Virus record (IMG/VR): IMGVR_UViG_3300031975_000054
Coordinates: 1-43,589 of that record
Direction: 5' to 3' (one strand)
DNA length: 43,589 nucleotides
DNA from: a virus
Shown: positions 26,601 through 33,725 of the stretch, in pieces
Layout: each line of letters opens with the position of its first letter
How positions within the stretch are numbered: position 1 is the first letter of the stretch
Translations under genes and position numbers: made by a program
The notes under the pieces: model-generated
Told to the model about the DNA's origin: nothing
The model's input: the letters and a program-made list of their open reading frames with translations, nothing else
Databases searched by the model: none

Positions 26601-29038
26601 CCGTTAACTATAACCGCTAAATCAAATGATTGGTTGTTGTATGCAGCGTCGCTTACTTTAGGTATAGCTTTAGGGTTATATACTGCCGGTATTTGCCCAC
26701 CCAAAGTATTCTGATTTGATAGCGCTGTTATTGCTCCAGTCTGTATAGCCGACACATAGGCGTCTTGGTTGGTAAAGTAGTTTTGTTTAGACCCAACAGC
26801 AAGGTAATGTTGCGCTGCCTCTGAACGTGTAAAACTACCCCCCGTTTCTGCCATGTTGTAGTTTTCAAAATACCAGTCGGAGTCAAAATTTTCATCCATG
26901 GAGACTGCGATAGTTACGTTTATATTTTCTATGTCGTCATCAAAATTGTTCCAGAAATTATCGGACTCTAAGCCCAAAGTTCCTTGGGTAGTTACGACAT
27001 CATTCCATAGTTCGTTATAGGTTGTTATATCTGTGGCGTCAAACCCTGTTCTAGCACTCCAGTCTTCTGCCCATGTGTCGTACCCAGCCGTAGCGTTGTC
27101 AAAATCATTTATCGCTGCGACAGCGTTGTTGCCTACCTCGTCTGCGTATTCTTTAAGCCGGTCAAAACTAGATTCTGTTATACCAATGTAAGCGTCAGAG
27201 CCGTACCCGAGTGATGGGCCGTTAGAGTTATATCCGGGGCCTATAGGATTAACTTGGTTATTACGCGTTTCTATACCTATCTTCCCTAATAGTTGGGCGT
27301 TCCAATAGTTATCGCCTGAACCCATTACTCTGCCCGACGGGGGGTTTACAAGCACGACGCCACTTAGCCCTGTAACGTCATATATGGCCTCTGTTACATT
27401 ATCAATGTTCGCCGGTCTACTGGATGAGTTGATTATGAAACTAGCCGTTACCTCTGGCCCGGCATACGCTTCAAACCCACTATCGACATACTCTTGGTAT
27501 TTGGCGTCGTACCATTCAGCGTTGTCGATTTTCCATTGTTCAATCCCCTCATCGTCATACGAAAAACCTTTTGCGTCACGAGATGTTGTCGTAACTTTCA
27601 TGTACACTTCTTGCCCTACTTCATACGGTGGGGCTGTGCCATTCTCTTGTGTGTAAGCGTCATACTCCTCCTGAGTGTAAGCATATTTCTTGTACACTCT
27701 ACTACTGTACAGCCACCCACCAGTTGGATCGTTCATTTCAGCGTCAGTGGCGTAACTCAAAAACTCGCCACCTTCTTGCAGGGCATAAACGTCACCCATT
27801 AAATCTTGTTGGCCCGCTATAGACTCATTTGCGTTTTCGTGTAACGCTAGTATCTCATCTTGCTTACCATTAGCCTCCTCTAAAGCGTTTAAAAATTCCG
27901 GGGTTGCCATAGCTTCCAAAGCATCTATAGCATCTTTATGCGCTTGCCAACTACCCTGTATCATTTTAACGCCTACCGCAAATGTATCTCCGGCAAACCT
28001 AATTCCGCTGTCTACTGCGTCTACTACCCAGTCAACCCCTTTTTCTACCATTTTCCCTAGCGCACTTTCGTCGAAAAAATCTGACAGGGCCGCAACGCCA
28101 TTAGCTTCTAAAGCACCTAAAAGATGCGCGGCAGCTTCCTCTCCAGTACCCCCAGATAGCGCAGAGGCCACGGCATTCTGCACGCCGCCCGTTAAAAACG
28201 ACAGCATCTGATTGCTTAGTTCATTATCGGCTGTTAGAAAATTTACGCCATCAGGGTCTAGCGTTTCTAGTACCCCAGATACAGTCTTAGAAGTAATAAT
28301 CGCGTTGGTAACGGCCTCATAAAATATGCCTTCAGTTACATCTTGTCCTTGTAGTTTGGCGTTTATGCCTCCCGCAATAGTGTCCTGTATTATGGTGGGT
28401 AACTTTTTAAATTCCCCTTCTATGGTTTCAAAATTTAGGCCGTCGGCCAATTCGTCAACTTTGCCCATAGCCATTCCTACTAGCTGTGGAACAGAGGCTT
28501 CTAAAAATGGGTTAAGAAACGCGTCGGAAAAGCTATCCCCTAATACTAACGCCGTACTAGAGGCGGAAAAACCGTCAACTAGGCCATCTAGGAGTACATC
28601 TTGGAGGAAAAAATTACTCTCGGGAATTAAATCCGCGTATCCTTGGTACTTTTGACTGAATCCGCCTATTAGTTTTCCAGTGGCGTATGTTTTGGCTGCT
28701 CCTTTTGCGATGTCTCCCCATGATATGTCCTCGTACCCGGGAAAACCCACGGCCTTCATCCATACAGCTTCTGCGGTGTTCATTAGGGGTATCACCCAAC
28801 CCGCACCTGTCGCCATCAATATTATTTGAAAGATAGCTTTCATCGGGTCGTCTAGCATCCCGTTTACAAAACCTTTCTGCCAATCGTATATTGGCTCGAT
28901 TATGTATTCGTCAAACTTTCTACCTAGCCTACGTAAGTCATCTTCAAAACCACCGTGAAAAGCGTAGTCGTCGAAACTTGCTAAAGCATCCGAAAGGGGA
29001 TCCCATAAGTCGTGCCATCTATCACTTAACCAACTCAT
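17696..29038 (-). CDS. Giant repeat-rich virion protein (3780 aa), probable ejection protein
   Basis: One uninterrupted frame of 11.3 kb. The N-terminal ~150 residues (MSWLSDRWHDLWDPLSDALA, then IFQIILMATGAGWVIPL) are aromatic and partly hydrophobic. A Gly/Ala-rich membrane-like region lies at about 1230-1275 (GLALGAAWGRILGPTG). From about residue 1500 onward come many degenerate 35-60-aa units of the pattern ITQDEVxxYLxxxGYDP, with close tandem copies at about 2136-2241 and an exact duplication at 2246-2370 and 2421-2545. Near 3597-3608, DVNNDGIVDTRD matches a dockerin/EF-hand type calcium loop. The C-terminus is a Lys/Glu/Gln-rich helix and a short GGLIEDETDELMKLLGI tail. It starts in an ATGA overlap with the upstream gene. 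Size, membrane-like region and position suggest an ejected or tail-associated protein. No enzyme domain is recognised. Confidence 0.85.
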   Translation of the reverse strand: MSWLSDRWHDLWDPLSDALASFDDYAFHGGFEDDLRRLGRKFDEYIIEPIYDWQKGFVNGMLDDPMKAIFQIILMATGAGWVIPLMNTAEAVWMKAVGFPGYEDISWGDIAKGAAKTYATGKLIGGFSQKYQGYADLIPESNFFLQDVLLDGLVDGFSASSTALVLGDSFSDAFLNPFLEASVPQLVGMAMGKVDELADGLNFETIEGEFKKLPTIIQDTIAGGINAKLQGQDVTEGIFYEAVTNAIITSKTVSGVLETLDPDGVNFLTADNELSNQMLSFLTGGVQNAVASALSGGTGEEAAAHLLGALEANGVAALSDFFDESALGKMVEKGVDWVVDAVDSGIRFAGDTFAVGVKMIQGSWQAHKDAIDALEAMATPEFLNALEEANGKQDEILALHENANESIAGQQDLMGDVYALQEGGEFLSYATDAEMNDPTGGWLYSSRVYKKYAYTQEEYDAYTQENGTAPPYEVGQEVYMKVTTTSRDAKGFSYDDEGIEQWKIDNAEWYDAKYQEYVDSGFEAYAGPEVTASFIINSSSRPANIDNVTEAIYDVTGLSGVVLVNPPSGRVMGSGDNYWNAQLLGKIGIETRNNQVNPIGPGYNSNGPSLGYGSDAYIGITESSFDRLKEYADEVGNNAVAAINDFDNATAGYDTWAEDWSARTGFDATDITTYNELWNDVVTTQGTLGLESDNFWNNFDDDIENINVTIAVSMDENFDSDWYFENYNMAETGGSFTRSEAAQHYLAVGSKQNYFTNQDAYVSAIQTGAITALSNQNTLGGQIPAVYNPKAIPKVSDAAYNNQSFDLAVIVNGLGLGNAGFVTDQGSIGATNAGSAAVQVNLNVNNADVAADILRSLNAGGFSGVSTEDINYLISGNGALNYGLRDIDGSLENLERTKDTLQALNGKQKHNANGSITTWNFSPDIASIDTLLDTYTSFNNDSAKDWNNADTVLGDGVTWEDVVDGNTTQTFDVATGTYVLESSIPTSTMWDSTTGSKDVAGNSLENQRYTDPNAYLSNVNSLFSGDFGATMEEIVVYADSNNVTYIPSEVRELAAARAEALQNAKDDDSLSEQERREALFGLNNEYATVLNASAAVVKQYAGLKGYWERLTTSEGGAVDPELMARAEALETMATSYTTAELKAAREDMDRYIQNFDEFLKDPDTGEFLRDDLGNKIRRDYYVNEEGLEGKELLSAQANNSMLMVLGSYKAAPTSFMYDMLLQEILESAPAIAAGTASGLALGAAWGRILGPTGTVVGSAVGAAGGFVYSTGARAYNIANNLMAKKAALGIGAGVDVAFAMGAAYEGQSDLVRQLVTEQYKAIEELSFITDPPSMVRKYSDEQIAEIADRQAATAGLESATRQGITLSLLMGMGKLAAEEALLGTNTGQNKVFNSMWDAASDRVIDTTKIALKEGATGGADEGLLALGDNIWINKNVDKDWGLSESAFDAMWAGIFIEGTIGAGTSLVGAGSGVYINTNSEVNKDSNGLNNDLSGTGASTVLMFNPLVSNAMEQIKNKQKLLEWDDETALNAATGFLGSIGVEYDNPAYSDFLNEIDDAAYNSSTEVADQFKILGYTPTQAELANFTGLKTDLNMPLTTAVTQYAAPYVILASDVTAAAQAAGLQYATQADIRALSGAFAAGITKEDAIAGITTQIQEDKFTGEEFKAYLVSDHGFTEGQAEAYYNANKADIDNKLTLGTSSVIQEGFGNIFTDTGQFLEDNPVAPPPPELTAEDLAIQQLDEVLSNKNTDVYRTFLKRIKDSHAPDGSLYINRTLSGGYLSLDHLLRSASNFELTRAEVEESFVQQFGNLGVSREDSDFDAQVDAYMSEQGITLGTNSTAFSPQPTLFPYISNDDVLKNAAQNKWVATLQNILDDAGVTDFEVTASNVNAFKGRTNPIEEFTTYAEQQKRNQDARIEASTTLSNGTAQAVLITRFGMSNMTWDAEQGKNVPNQEMADIIARHFDVGVGAEGSALERLNAGIDAYRTELIEDKYGITPTPEQLERLRDATTTQWMNDPEILQARRDLAAANNAKTLSPMELAYYLSDLGLSYNSDDGIYQAIMGMGFTGEGGATFDADQRAAIATEVTRLKEAYDAENDAAQQLADTKQAFIDAGYTPTDSEVEQFLTDNAGISDFVENTVKPRVKQVFIDAGYDPDAATVDAYLNNTAGIAGFVQGKRDDTAALFGDYNPSEQDITDYLNNNAGIAGFVQDKRNDTAALFGDYNPTPQEVTDYLNNNAGIAGYLAPRQYTRDEAIADLETELGRSLTQEEIDDGVYDSFLAGVVQLDGDTSADATGKTQVESDITSADDVKSYLEGLDYDTTGLSNEDLLAFAGTGLGIDLGTATSEYQTANETITQRDARLAAEAAAAAEVQTVKDALAATGLTMPADFDYAGFYARAEEQPIWAWETGLPYAVDAYKKSRQYTRDEAIADLETELGRSLTQEEIDDGVYDSFLAGVVQLDGDTSADATGKTQVESDITSADDVKSYLEGLDYDTTGLSNEDLLAFAGTGLGIDLGTATSEYQTANETITQRDARLAAEAAAAAEIAAKTTEINAAMDDASQDGGAYSGVAYDGIRDYYLYNVKGKPQYDALDEEGRKALVQRAVDDRRYSESEIAADIRTAFPADADLSVEDLKTKYGTLFTNLQTEGNYGHEDNQRIAFDEGTITQDEANAYFRDVLGYGEGWIPTGNIDSRLVGVGDESTVLPTDPANLTGKTLDLYNETTITQDEVMAAMITNPTDFGFADAAAVGQAISEGLDLSAYTGRYWQTGGTGTAETSKSLVDRLDDATVSQDEIDAYLTGQGYDPATAGTFDSSLGFGTTSVEDITSGYRGGVDADRAEEAEIQRQTAAINAALDDATQDGGAYTPGDRQGFIDWFVNNKNFEGKTAEEIKATIYDDIDNKRYTRSEVADDLRAAFPADAGLSVEELEAKYAGAFDLVKTGAYATENEQRTAFGAATTTEAEARASLEATGFVIPEGFDFTNFTGVMDETQLGTQISTDLAPLQYTRADAEAALAAELGRTLTAEDLTTYKDYLDGLVDMTGARTNAQGDLQVQGDITSEQEVRDYLSDYTLGEDFSFDGLTGLGVDLDTELGDFKADNRTTAQNQIAADLGTKGWADASDADIAAVESLDSAGRDAWVAERQFTRDQAITALSAQGIDANHPQFESLITQLVVDKGAAGTPTTQGELVDDPEDTLIDKYIITQDEIDTATGGYSYFDFTQTPLGIEPGVADDTTLAGLVQTHVGDNYVQADAAREALNGIAGVDAYEQDGDGAYVITDDQLVGMGLAGQYDPTTLGSKVDAATTTEEEVRAAFGENYDPTDAEIARYMGLLPDGDIGTTIPAYVAGRMDTLVSDVGDLALTVGQLQDQLNGALAEGGSLDQAVSKVADDLGIAEDALLKLIGDNSTKFDDLETAFGTQATDDQEATGIWANIAGLEGDVSDLQDAFGTQGVVDDPNTLDIDESSPATGVYGIIDQIANGSLDNEDAIAALEAVIGEPATYAEDGTTVLTPATGVYAQSGEGVNDDVLQAINAVYDYVGNMDTVGSAELEAIGAVVGKPAQEVTQEDIDAVTSLVQGTTVDPETGVVSLYDAKYDVNNDGIVDTRDQDLLTAVQEGDYSVYGGELATDSLFSNTGFYDIFDETRYDTEIQRKQDQDIQNEINEEINNNININTNIFLDAQKKAEEEADKQEYARLMQQVQAMSQVSVETPQELANIEYMYDVYGDSPFANDQQRGLYQSPYARAKQDEMATQQLPLRAAAEGGLIEDETDELMKLLGI
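21405..21777 (-). repeat. 373-bp direct repeat, copy A
   Basis: I aligned this by eye to 21930-22302 at a constant offset of 525 bases and found no mismatch. It encodes about 124 identical residues, from the segment beginning YTRDEAIADLETELGRSLTQ to the Ala-rich end RLAAEAAAAAE. The offset is 175 codons, so the frame is maintained. Confidence 0.93.
21930..22302 (-). repeat. 373-bp direct repeat, copy B
   Basis: This is the partner of copy A. It is separated from it by 152 bases of unique sequence encoding a short spacer (TGLTMPADFDYAGFYARAEE and a little more). The sharp edges and lack of silent differences point to a recent in-gene duplication, or to gene conversion between copies. Confidence 0.93.
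22310..22735 (-). repeat. Tandem 105-bp repeats (35-aa units), last units degenerate
   Basis: The landmark AGCTATACC recurs at 22316, 22421 and 22526, exactly 105 bases apart, with close similarity across the units. Each encodes a unit of the form ALFGDYNPxxxxxxDYLNNN followed by AGIAGFV. Further copies toward 22735 are diverged (AFIDAGYTPTDSEVEQFLTD). The array abuts copy B of the 373-bp repeat. Confidence 0.85.
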
Positions 29039-29559
29039 TCAGCCTTTCCTTTCTGCTTAATTCTTTTTTTGCCCATACTTATAAACGCTAGGTAGTCATC
29101 AGGGTTTTTATTACTTTTGCCTAAAGTAACTTTAACATCTTTGTCTTTTAATTCTTCGTACATAGCTAAAAAAGACTCTGTGTACATATCGTTGTCGTAT
29201 TTTATAACCCCAAAAGTCGCTTCGTTTCTTTGTAAATGACTTAAAAAGTCTACAAGGTTTGTTTTTATGTTGGGTAATACGTCAGCGTTATAGAATAAGG
29301 TAAAAAACTGGCTAAAGCTGTCTTTCTTACCTCTAGTTGTAGCGAACGCTGAGTTATTAACTTGGACTAAATCAGTGCCGGGTATAGCCGCCGCAGCCAT
29401 GTTGTGTATCTGGTCAACAGTTTTAAGGCTAGAAACGGCAGTTGTTATAATTTCAATTGGGTTTAGTTGTTGTTGTTTGCTGTCTATAAGCGGCGCTTCA
29501 ATCCCCTCAAATTTATGCGTGATCAACCCGTCAATTTGTTGTCTAGTTATCTGCTGCAT
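29035..29559 (-). CDS. Unknown phage protein, coupled to the 3780-aa gene
   Basis: A 174-aa soluble protein with no motif I recognise. It has a helical N-terminal half (ITTAVSSLKTVDQIHNMAAA), a central stretch FSQFFTLFYNADVLPN, and a strongly basic C-terminus (GKKRIKQKGKAE). Its stop overlaps the ATG of the giant gene as ATGA, so the two are translationally coupled, which suggests an assembly partner or chaperone for the giant protein. It lies nine bases downstream of the tail-fibre gene stop. Function is inferred from coupling only. Confidence 0.78.
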   Translation of the reverse strand: MQQITRQQIDGLITHKFEGIEAPLIDSKQQQLNPIEIITTAVSSLKTVDQIHNMAAAAIPGTDLVQVNNSAFATTRGKKDSFSQFFTLFYNADVLPNIKTNLVDFLSHLQRNEATFGVIKYDNDMYTESFLAMYEELKDKDVKVTLGKSNKNPDDYLAFISMGKKRIKQKGKAE

Positions 29560-29568
29560 GCTGCGCTC

Positions 29569-31062
29569 CTAGTTAAGGTCAACCCATGCGCCATTAGCGT
29601 ATAGTTTTAACTTATGGTCGTCGGTGTCGTAGTATACCTGCCCATTTGCTGGAGAGCTAGGAGCCGCGCTCTGCGCTGGGAACTGAACCCCGCCGTTAAG
29701 TGGCTGTGTTACAAGGTCACCTGTTTGCTGTGAGCCAGCTACAACCTTACTATACCTTAAATTACCGTCTTCAGAGCCGTCAGACGCATCGCCTATTTCT
29801 GTATACACACTGGCATATAAGATTTTTTCGGGGCCACCTGATGAGAAGCCACGGTCATTACTACCGTAAAACTCTATTTTTCCTAAGTCTTCTCCGTCTG
29901 CTCCTGCTGATTGAGATCGGTGAAGCTCAATAATAGGACTAGCATCTGCGGAACTATTCTCACTGTTTGTTATAACAAGGTCAGCACTTGTGCTAGTGCT
30001 AGTAATAGTTAAAGGGGCAGTTTTTACTTGTACGCCCGCATTATCTATTACAAGCGTCTGTGCAGTTGAACCTGCTTGTATAGTCTCAACTACAAACCTA
30101 CCGTCTTCTGTACCGGCAGTTGAATCTACGATTTCTCCGTAAATAGTAGCGTACTGGACTTTCTGAGGGCCACCACTAGACAAACCACGGTCATTCATAC
30201 CATAGAACTGTATTTCCCCTATTTCGTCACCATCATTACCACCATCAGCACCGTGTTGCCTCCACAACTCGATAATAGGGCTAGCGTCGGCACTACTCGC
30301 TTCAGTATTGGATATTACTAAGTCAGCGTTTGTATTGTTACTGTTTATCGTTATAGGGCCAGTACTTACTGTCAATGGAGTGCTAATATCTACACCACTA
30401 GCGTTTAGCTCGAAGCCAACTGTAGAAGTGCCCGCCACCATTCTGGATATTTTGTACGCGCCGTCCTCTGTACCATCAGTAACATCGTCGGCTTGCGCTT
30501 CAACTTCGGCGTAGGTTACCTTTTGGTCGGCATCGTTGTTACCTTGGTACCGAATATTACCTAAAGTATCAGCATCCGCAGGGCTAGACGAGTCTCTGTA
30601 AGACTGAATTATTGGGCTGTCACCGGCTCCTGTATTGGTACTTACCATATCAAAAGTCTTACCCGCCCCAAGATTTAGGGTAAGGCCACCGTTAATAACG
30701 CCATAGGGAGCGTATGAGTTAGTACTCCCTAGGACAAATAGCCCCGTGTTCGATATAGTGCTACCACCGACGTTTATGCTGCCGAAGTTAGAGGTTATTG
30801 ACCCGCCATCTAATGTTCCTACAGAAGTAATGTTAGTCTGTGCGGCTGTTTGTAGCGTGCCTGTTAACGTAGTAGCAGTAACCCCACCTGTAACAGTAAG
30901 ATCACCATTGATAGTAGTGTCGCCTAGGTCTTGACGTAGGTGCTCGTCTATCTGGTTAAAGTACAAGCGTAGGACACTAAACGTGCGTTGGTACAGGCTT
31001 TGATTGTACTGTGCAGGCGGTATCGGCAGAGCTGGGGACTTAAACTTAACGTTATTAGCCAT
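29569..31062 (-). CDS. Tail fibre protein with repeated beta domains
   Basis: A 497-aa adhesin-type fibre. The N-terminal part (YNQSLYQRTFSVLRLYFNQI, about residues 19-38) is a helical attachment segment common at the start of environmental-phage fibres. It is followed by TINGDLTVTGGVTATTLTG-type beta repeats. The middle has three related domains of about 100-110 residues, each with a SADASPIIELWR or similar line, a FYGMNDRG/FYGSNDRG line and a DGTEDG-like turn. The C-terminus (SSPANGQVYYDTDDHKLKLY and a few more residues) is a typical fibre end. Its start overlaps the stop of the tail-hub-like gene by one base. It probably forms a trimeric shaft that contacts the host surface. No chaperone or lyase motif is seen. 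Confidence 0.87.
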   Translation of the reverse strand: MANNVKFKSPALPIPPAQYNQSLYQRTFSVLRLYFNQIDEHLRQDLGDTTINGDLTVTGGVTATTLTGTLQTAAQTNITSVGTLDGGSITSNFGSINVGGSTISNTGLFVLGSTNSYAPYGVINGGLTLNLGAGKTFDMVSTNTGAGDSPIIQSYRDSSSPADADTLGNIRYQGNNDADQKVTYAEVEAQADDVTDGTEDGAYKISRMVAGTSTVGFELNASGVDISTPLTVSTGPITINSNNTNADLVISNTEASSADASPIIELWRQHGADGGNDGDEIGEIQFYGMNDRGLSSGGPQKVQYATIYGEIVDSTAGTEDGRFVVETIQAGSTAQTLVIDNAGVQVKTAPLTITSTSTSADLVITNSENSSADASPIIELHRSQSAGADGEDLGKIEFYGSNDRGFSSGGPEKILYASVYTEIGDASDGSEDGNLRYSKVVAGSQQTGDLVTQPLNGGVQFPAQSAAPSSPANGQVYYDTDDHKLKLYANGAWVDLN

Positions 31063-33365
31063 TAGCGTCTTCCATCTGGGCGCATATCAATACGGGGGTA
31101 CCCGAGCTGCCACTTAACTCCTAAGTCCGTAGACTCGACTTTCATAGACATTTGTCTGCCACGTAAGCGCGTGTTTATGTGTGTGGTGTAAGGTTCTACA
31201 GTAATTGTAGTTCCCTGCACTATTGTGCCTGTGTTACTGCCACCTTCTGACGTTGGAGTGTTATATCCAGAGCCAGAGCTGTCTAACGGGTTTAGAGTCA
31301 TATCTACGCTAGGAGAGCCTTGTGTAGACCCTTGGAACGTAATATCTGGCAACATACGCCATACAAAGGCGAATTGGTGCCCATCTTGTAGGTCGAACTC
31401 AGAAGACGTAATAGAGGCAGTTATAGGTAACGTAGTAGTTGTTTCATTATCATCTACCCCTGCTTCATGGTTTACAAGGTTTTTAGTGTACGTAGCGGCT
31501 AATGGAAAGCTACGAATACCTGAATTTTCCCATGCAGTACGTGCCATAGTGCCGTGGTACCATAGGTTTTCTAAGTAATTGTACACCACATACAAGTCAT
31601 TAGTTGTAGATTCTGCGCTAGGGTAGAACCACCAAACCTCATTAAATTCTTCATTGGTGCCAGAAACTACTTGCTGTAGTTGACCAACCTCAAAATTCTC
31701 AAACACGTGCCTGTGTAGGGTAGACGGTAGTGGTTTTACGTTGCCATCATAGGTATAAAACTTGTCTTTACCCATCCAGAATGCCATACCATTAGCGTAC
31801 GCAACAGCGCTTGGGCTGGCTATAGACACATTTTCACCTACTATTTGCGCACCCCAGCCTTCTAAACCGAGTAGCTGTAGGGAGTATAGAGCCGCGTCTG
31901 TCCAGATAAGTATCTCTTGGCGGGCTTGTATACCCGTTATAATCTCACCACCCCTAGATAAACGTAAGCTACCAGCCACATTTGTGGTAGTAGGTATCCA
32001 ATCAGTTGCGTCTTCTTGGTCAGACCATCGAACTAGCAGAGGATCCATAACGTATGTGTCATCTAAGTACGCGGTCGTACCTAAACAAAACACAAACCGA
32101 CTAATATCTGATACCAGTACCCTGTTAGCTTTGGTCGGTACATCATATTTAAAAGTAAGGGGAGCATCATCGGACACGTTTACAGCCGTATCAAGCACGA
32201 GATTTTGTTGGTCGGTCACAGTAACTACACGAACAACACCTGCGGCTCCTGTACCCCCCACAATCATACCGACACGTATTGTGCCCACGTTATCATTTAT
32301 TACTAGAGTTGTGGTAGAGCCACCGCTAGCGTTGTGTTTATTAGCGGTTACTGCATCTTTATCGTCTAGCGGTACAGCTAGAGTAGTTAACGCGTTGCTA
32401 CCTTTCCAGTAATACAACGGCCCGCTTCTATAATTAAGAATAAGGTCTTCGCCAAAGTTAGCTTGGCTCCACAAACGTATGTTAGATTCGGTAGTGAGTC
32501 CAGTGCTCCAAACCCCACCACCATAGTATCCTGCGCCCCAACCTTGAGCTGGAGTCTGTACTTCATCACCTGAGTTTATTTTGTACGTAGCTGTAATAGC
32601 GTTTCCGCCCGCAGGGGTAGCAGCAGGGGAACCGCCAGAGGCGCTAGCTATAGTTATTGTGTAGGAATCGGCGAACGTAAACGACAGCACAACGTCTTCA
32701 TCTAAGGATTTAGCGGCGCTTAACTTTATTTTGTTCTGGTCTAAATCGCCGGTAGTAACATCTAAGACGTATACCCCCGTACCTACTCCAGTGCCCGTCA
32801 CTGTCATACCAATAGCGATAGTGCCAGTATTGTTGTCTAGGGTGACTTCCTGATTACTAGAAGTGGTTGCTGCTACGTGTGCTGTAGCTTGTTCTGCCAA
32901 GTTGTGGGATATTTGGAATTCGTTACTTAATAGAGCAGTAGTCACCCCGTTTGTTGTCTCTGCCGTACCTGCAAACGTTACGAAGTCCCCATTGCCGTAC
33001 CCACCAGTAGTGTCTATTACGCGCACAGTGGTAGAACTTGCAGTGGTAACAATGGGGTCATCAGCTAAGGTAGCCGTAGCTTTGCGGAGTGGGGTGATGT
33101 CATTGTACTCACCACCAGACTCGATGTAGAACTTAGTGTTTGTGCCAACACCTACGTACAACTTACTAGCTAGAGTACGCCAGCTATGGATAGAGCGAGA
33201 TATGCCGTTAAACACATTGTTAGACAGGCGCACCCACCCACCGATCTTTTCCGGCAAACCTTTACGGAACCGTACTTTGTCGGAGTCGTGCCATCCACCC
33301 TCAGTACTGTATCGAGTACCTTCTTTGTCTACACCGGGTTTTAGTTCTAACTTGCTTAATGGCAT
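31062..33365 (-). CDS. Tail hub / packaged-DNA stabilisation-like protein
   Basis: A 767-aa beta-rich protein. Its opening (LKPGVDKEGTRYSTEGGWHD, then DKVRFRKGLPEKIGGW) and later WYHGTMARTAW and LWYPSAES-like lines are of the type seen in podoviral tail hub proteins related to P22 gp10. Two similar inserted beta domains (about residues 165-230, TLDNNTGTIAIGMTVTGTGV; and about 345-410, TTTLVINDNVGTIRVGMIVG) look like Ig-like or carbohydrate-binding inserts. A start with GAGGTAAC upstream is well supported. It lies directly upstream of the tail fibre gene in transcription order, as expected for the tail module. The family link is by pattern; a beta-propeller core is likely but untested. Confidence 0.72.
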   Translation of the reverse strand: MPLSKLELKPGVDKEGTRYSTEGGWHDSDKVRFRKGLPEKIGGWVRLSNNVFNGISRSIHSWRTLASKLYVGVGTNTKFYIESGGEYNDITPLRKATATLADDPIVTTASSTTVRVIDTTGGYGNGDFVTFAGTAETTNGVTTALLSNEFQISHNLAEQATAHVAATTSSNQEVTLDNNTGTIAIGMTVTGTGVGTGVYVLDVTTGDLDQNKIKLSAAKSLDEDVVLSFTFADSYTITIASASGGSPAATPAGGNAITATYKINSGDEVQTPAQGWGAGYYGGGVWSTGLTTESNIRLWSQANFGEDLILNYRSGPLYYWKGSNALTTLAVPLDDKDAVTANKHNASGGSTTTLVINDNVGTIRVGMIVGGTGAAGVVRVVTVTDQQNLVLDTAVNVSDDAPLTFKYDVPTKANRVLVSDISRFVFCLGTTAYLDDTYVMDPLLVRWSDQEDATDWIPTTTNVAGSLRLSRGGEIITGIQARQEILIWTDAALYSLQLLGLEGWGAQIVGENVSIASPSAVAYANGMAFWMGKDKFYTYDGNVKPLPSTLHRHVFENFEVGQLQQVVSGTNEEFNEVWWFYPSAESTTNDLYVVYNYLENLWYHGTMARTAWENSGIRSFPLAATYTKNLVNHEAGVDDNETTTTLPITASITSSEFDLQDGHQFAFVWRMLPDITFQGSTQGSPSVDMTLNPLDSSGSGYNTPTSEGGSNTGTIVQGTTITVEPYTTHINTRLRGRQMSMKVESTDLGVKWQLGYPRIDMRPDGRR

Positions 33366-33374
33366 TGTTACCTC

Positions 33375-33725
33375 TTAATAAGTCCACAGCACAGGTACAG
33401 TATCGCGTGTGTCTACGTGAACAAAAGTCTTAGCGATACCGATACCACTAAAACCTAGCTCGAAGGCTAGTTTTGCTAGCAAGAATCTCTGCGCGCCGCT
33501 ACTAACTCGTATGTCTGCGGCAATGCCTTTGCTGTGCATCCCCGGCTCTGCTTTCTTAGCTTCGATGGAATGTTTAGGGCTTCTGTAGCCAGAAGTAATT
33601 GTAAAGGCAAAACCTGCCGCCTCACGTAGCGCGTCTAACGCATGGATAAATTCATCCTGCATGTCATTCTCGCCAGTCTCTTGGCAATTAAACTCTTCGA
33701 TCTTAAAGTATTTAAAGTTACTCAT
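33375..33725 (-). CDS. Endolysin: M15-type zinc peptidase
   Basis: A 116-aa single-domain cell-wall peptidase (M15_3 / D-Ala-D-Ala carboxypeptidase-like) that cuts peptidoglycan cross-links at lysis. The zinc site is visible: ITSGYRS (43-49), HSKGIAAD with His64 and Asp71, and FVHVDTR with His103 and Asp105. The length is typical of stand-alone phage M15 lysins and there is no signal peptide, so it depends on the holin for access. The ATG overlaps the holin stop by eight bases, giving a tightly coupled holin-lysin pair. Confidence 0.93.
   Translation of the reverse strand: MSNFKYFKIEEFNCQETGENDMQDEFIHALDALREAAGFAFTITSGYRSPKHSIEAKKAEPGMHSKGIAADIRVSSGAQRFLLAKLAFELGFSGIGIAKTFVHVDTRDTVPVLWTY

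Noticed and set aside
31762-32412. 216-aa plus-strand frame in the tail-hub-like gene
   Set aside because: It is antisense to a well-supported gene, with low-complexity Thr/Ser/Val composition.
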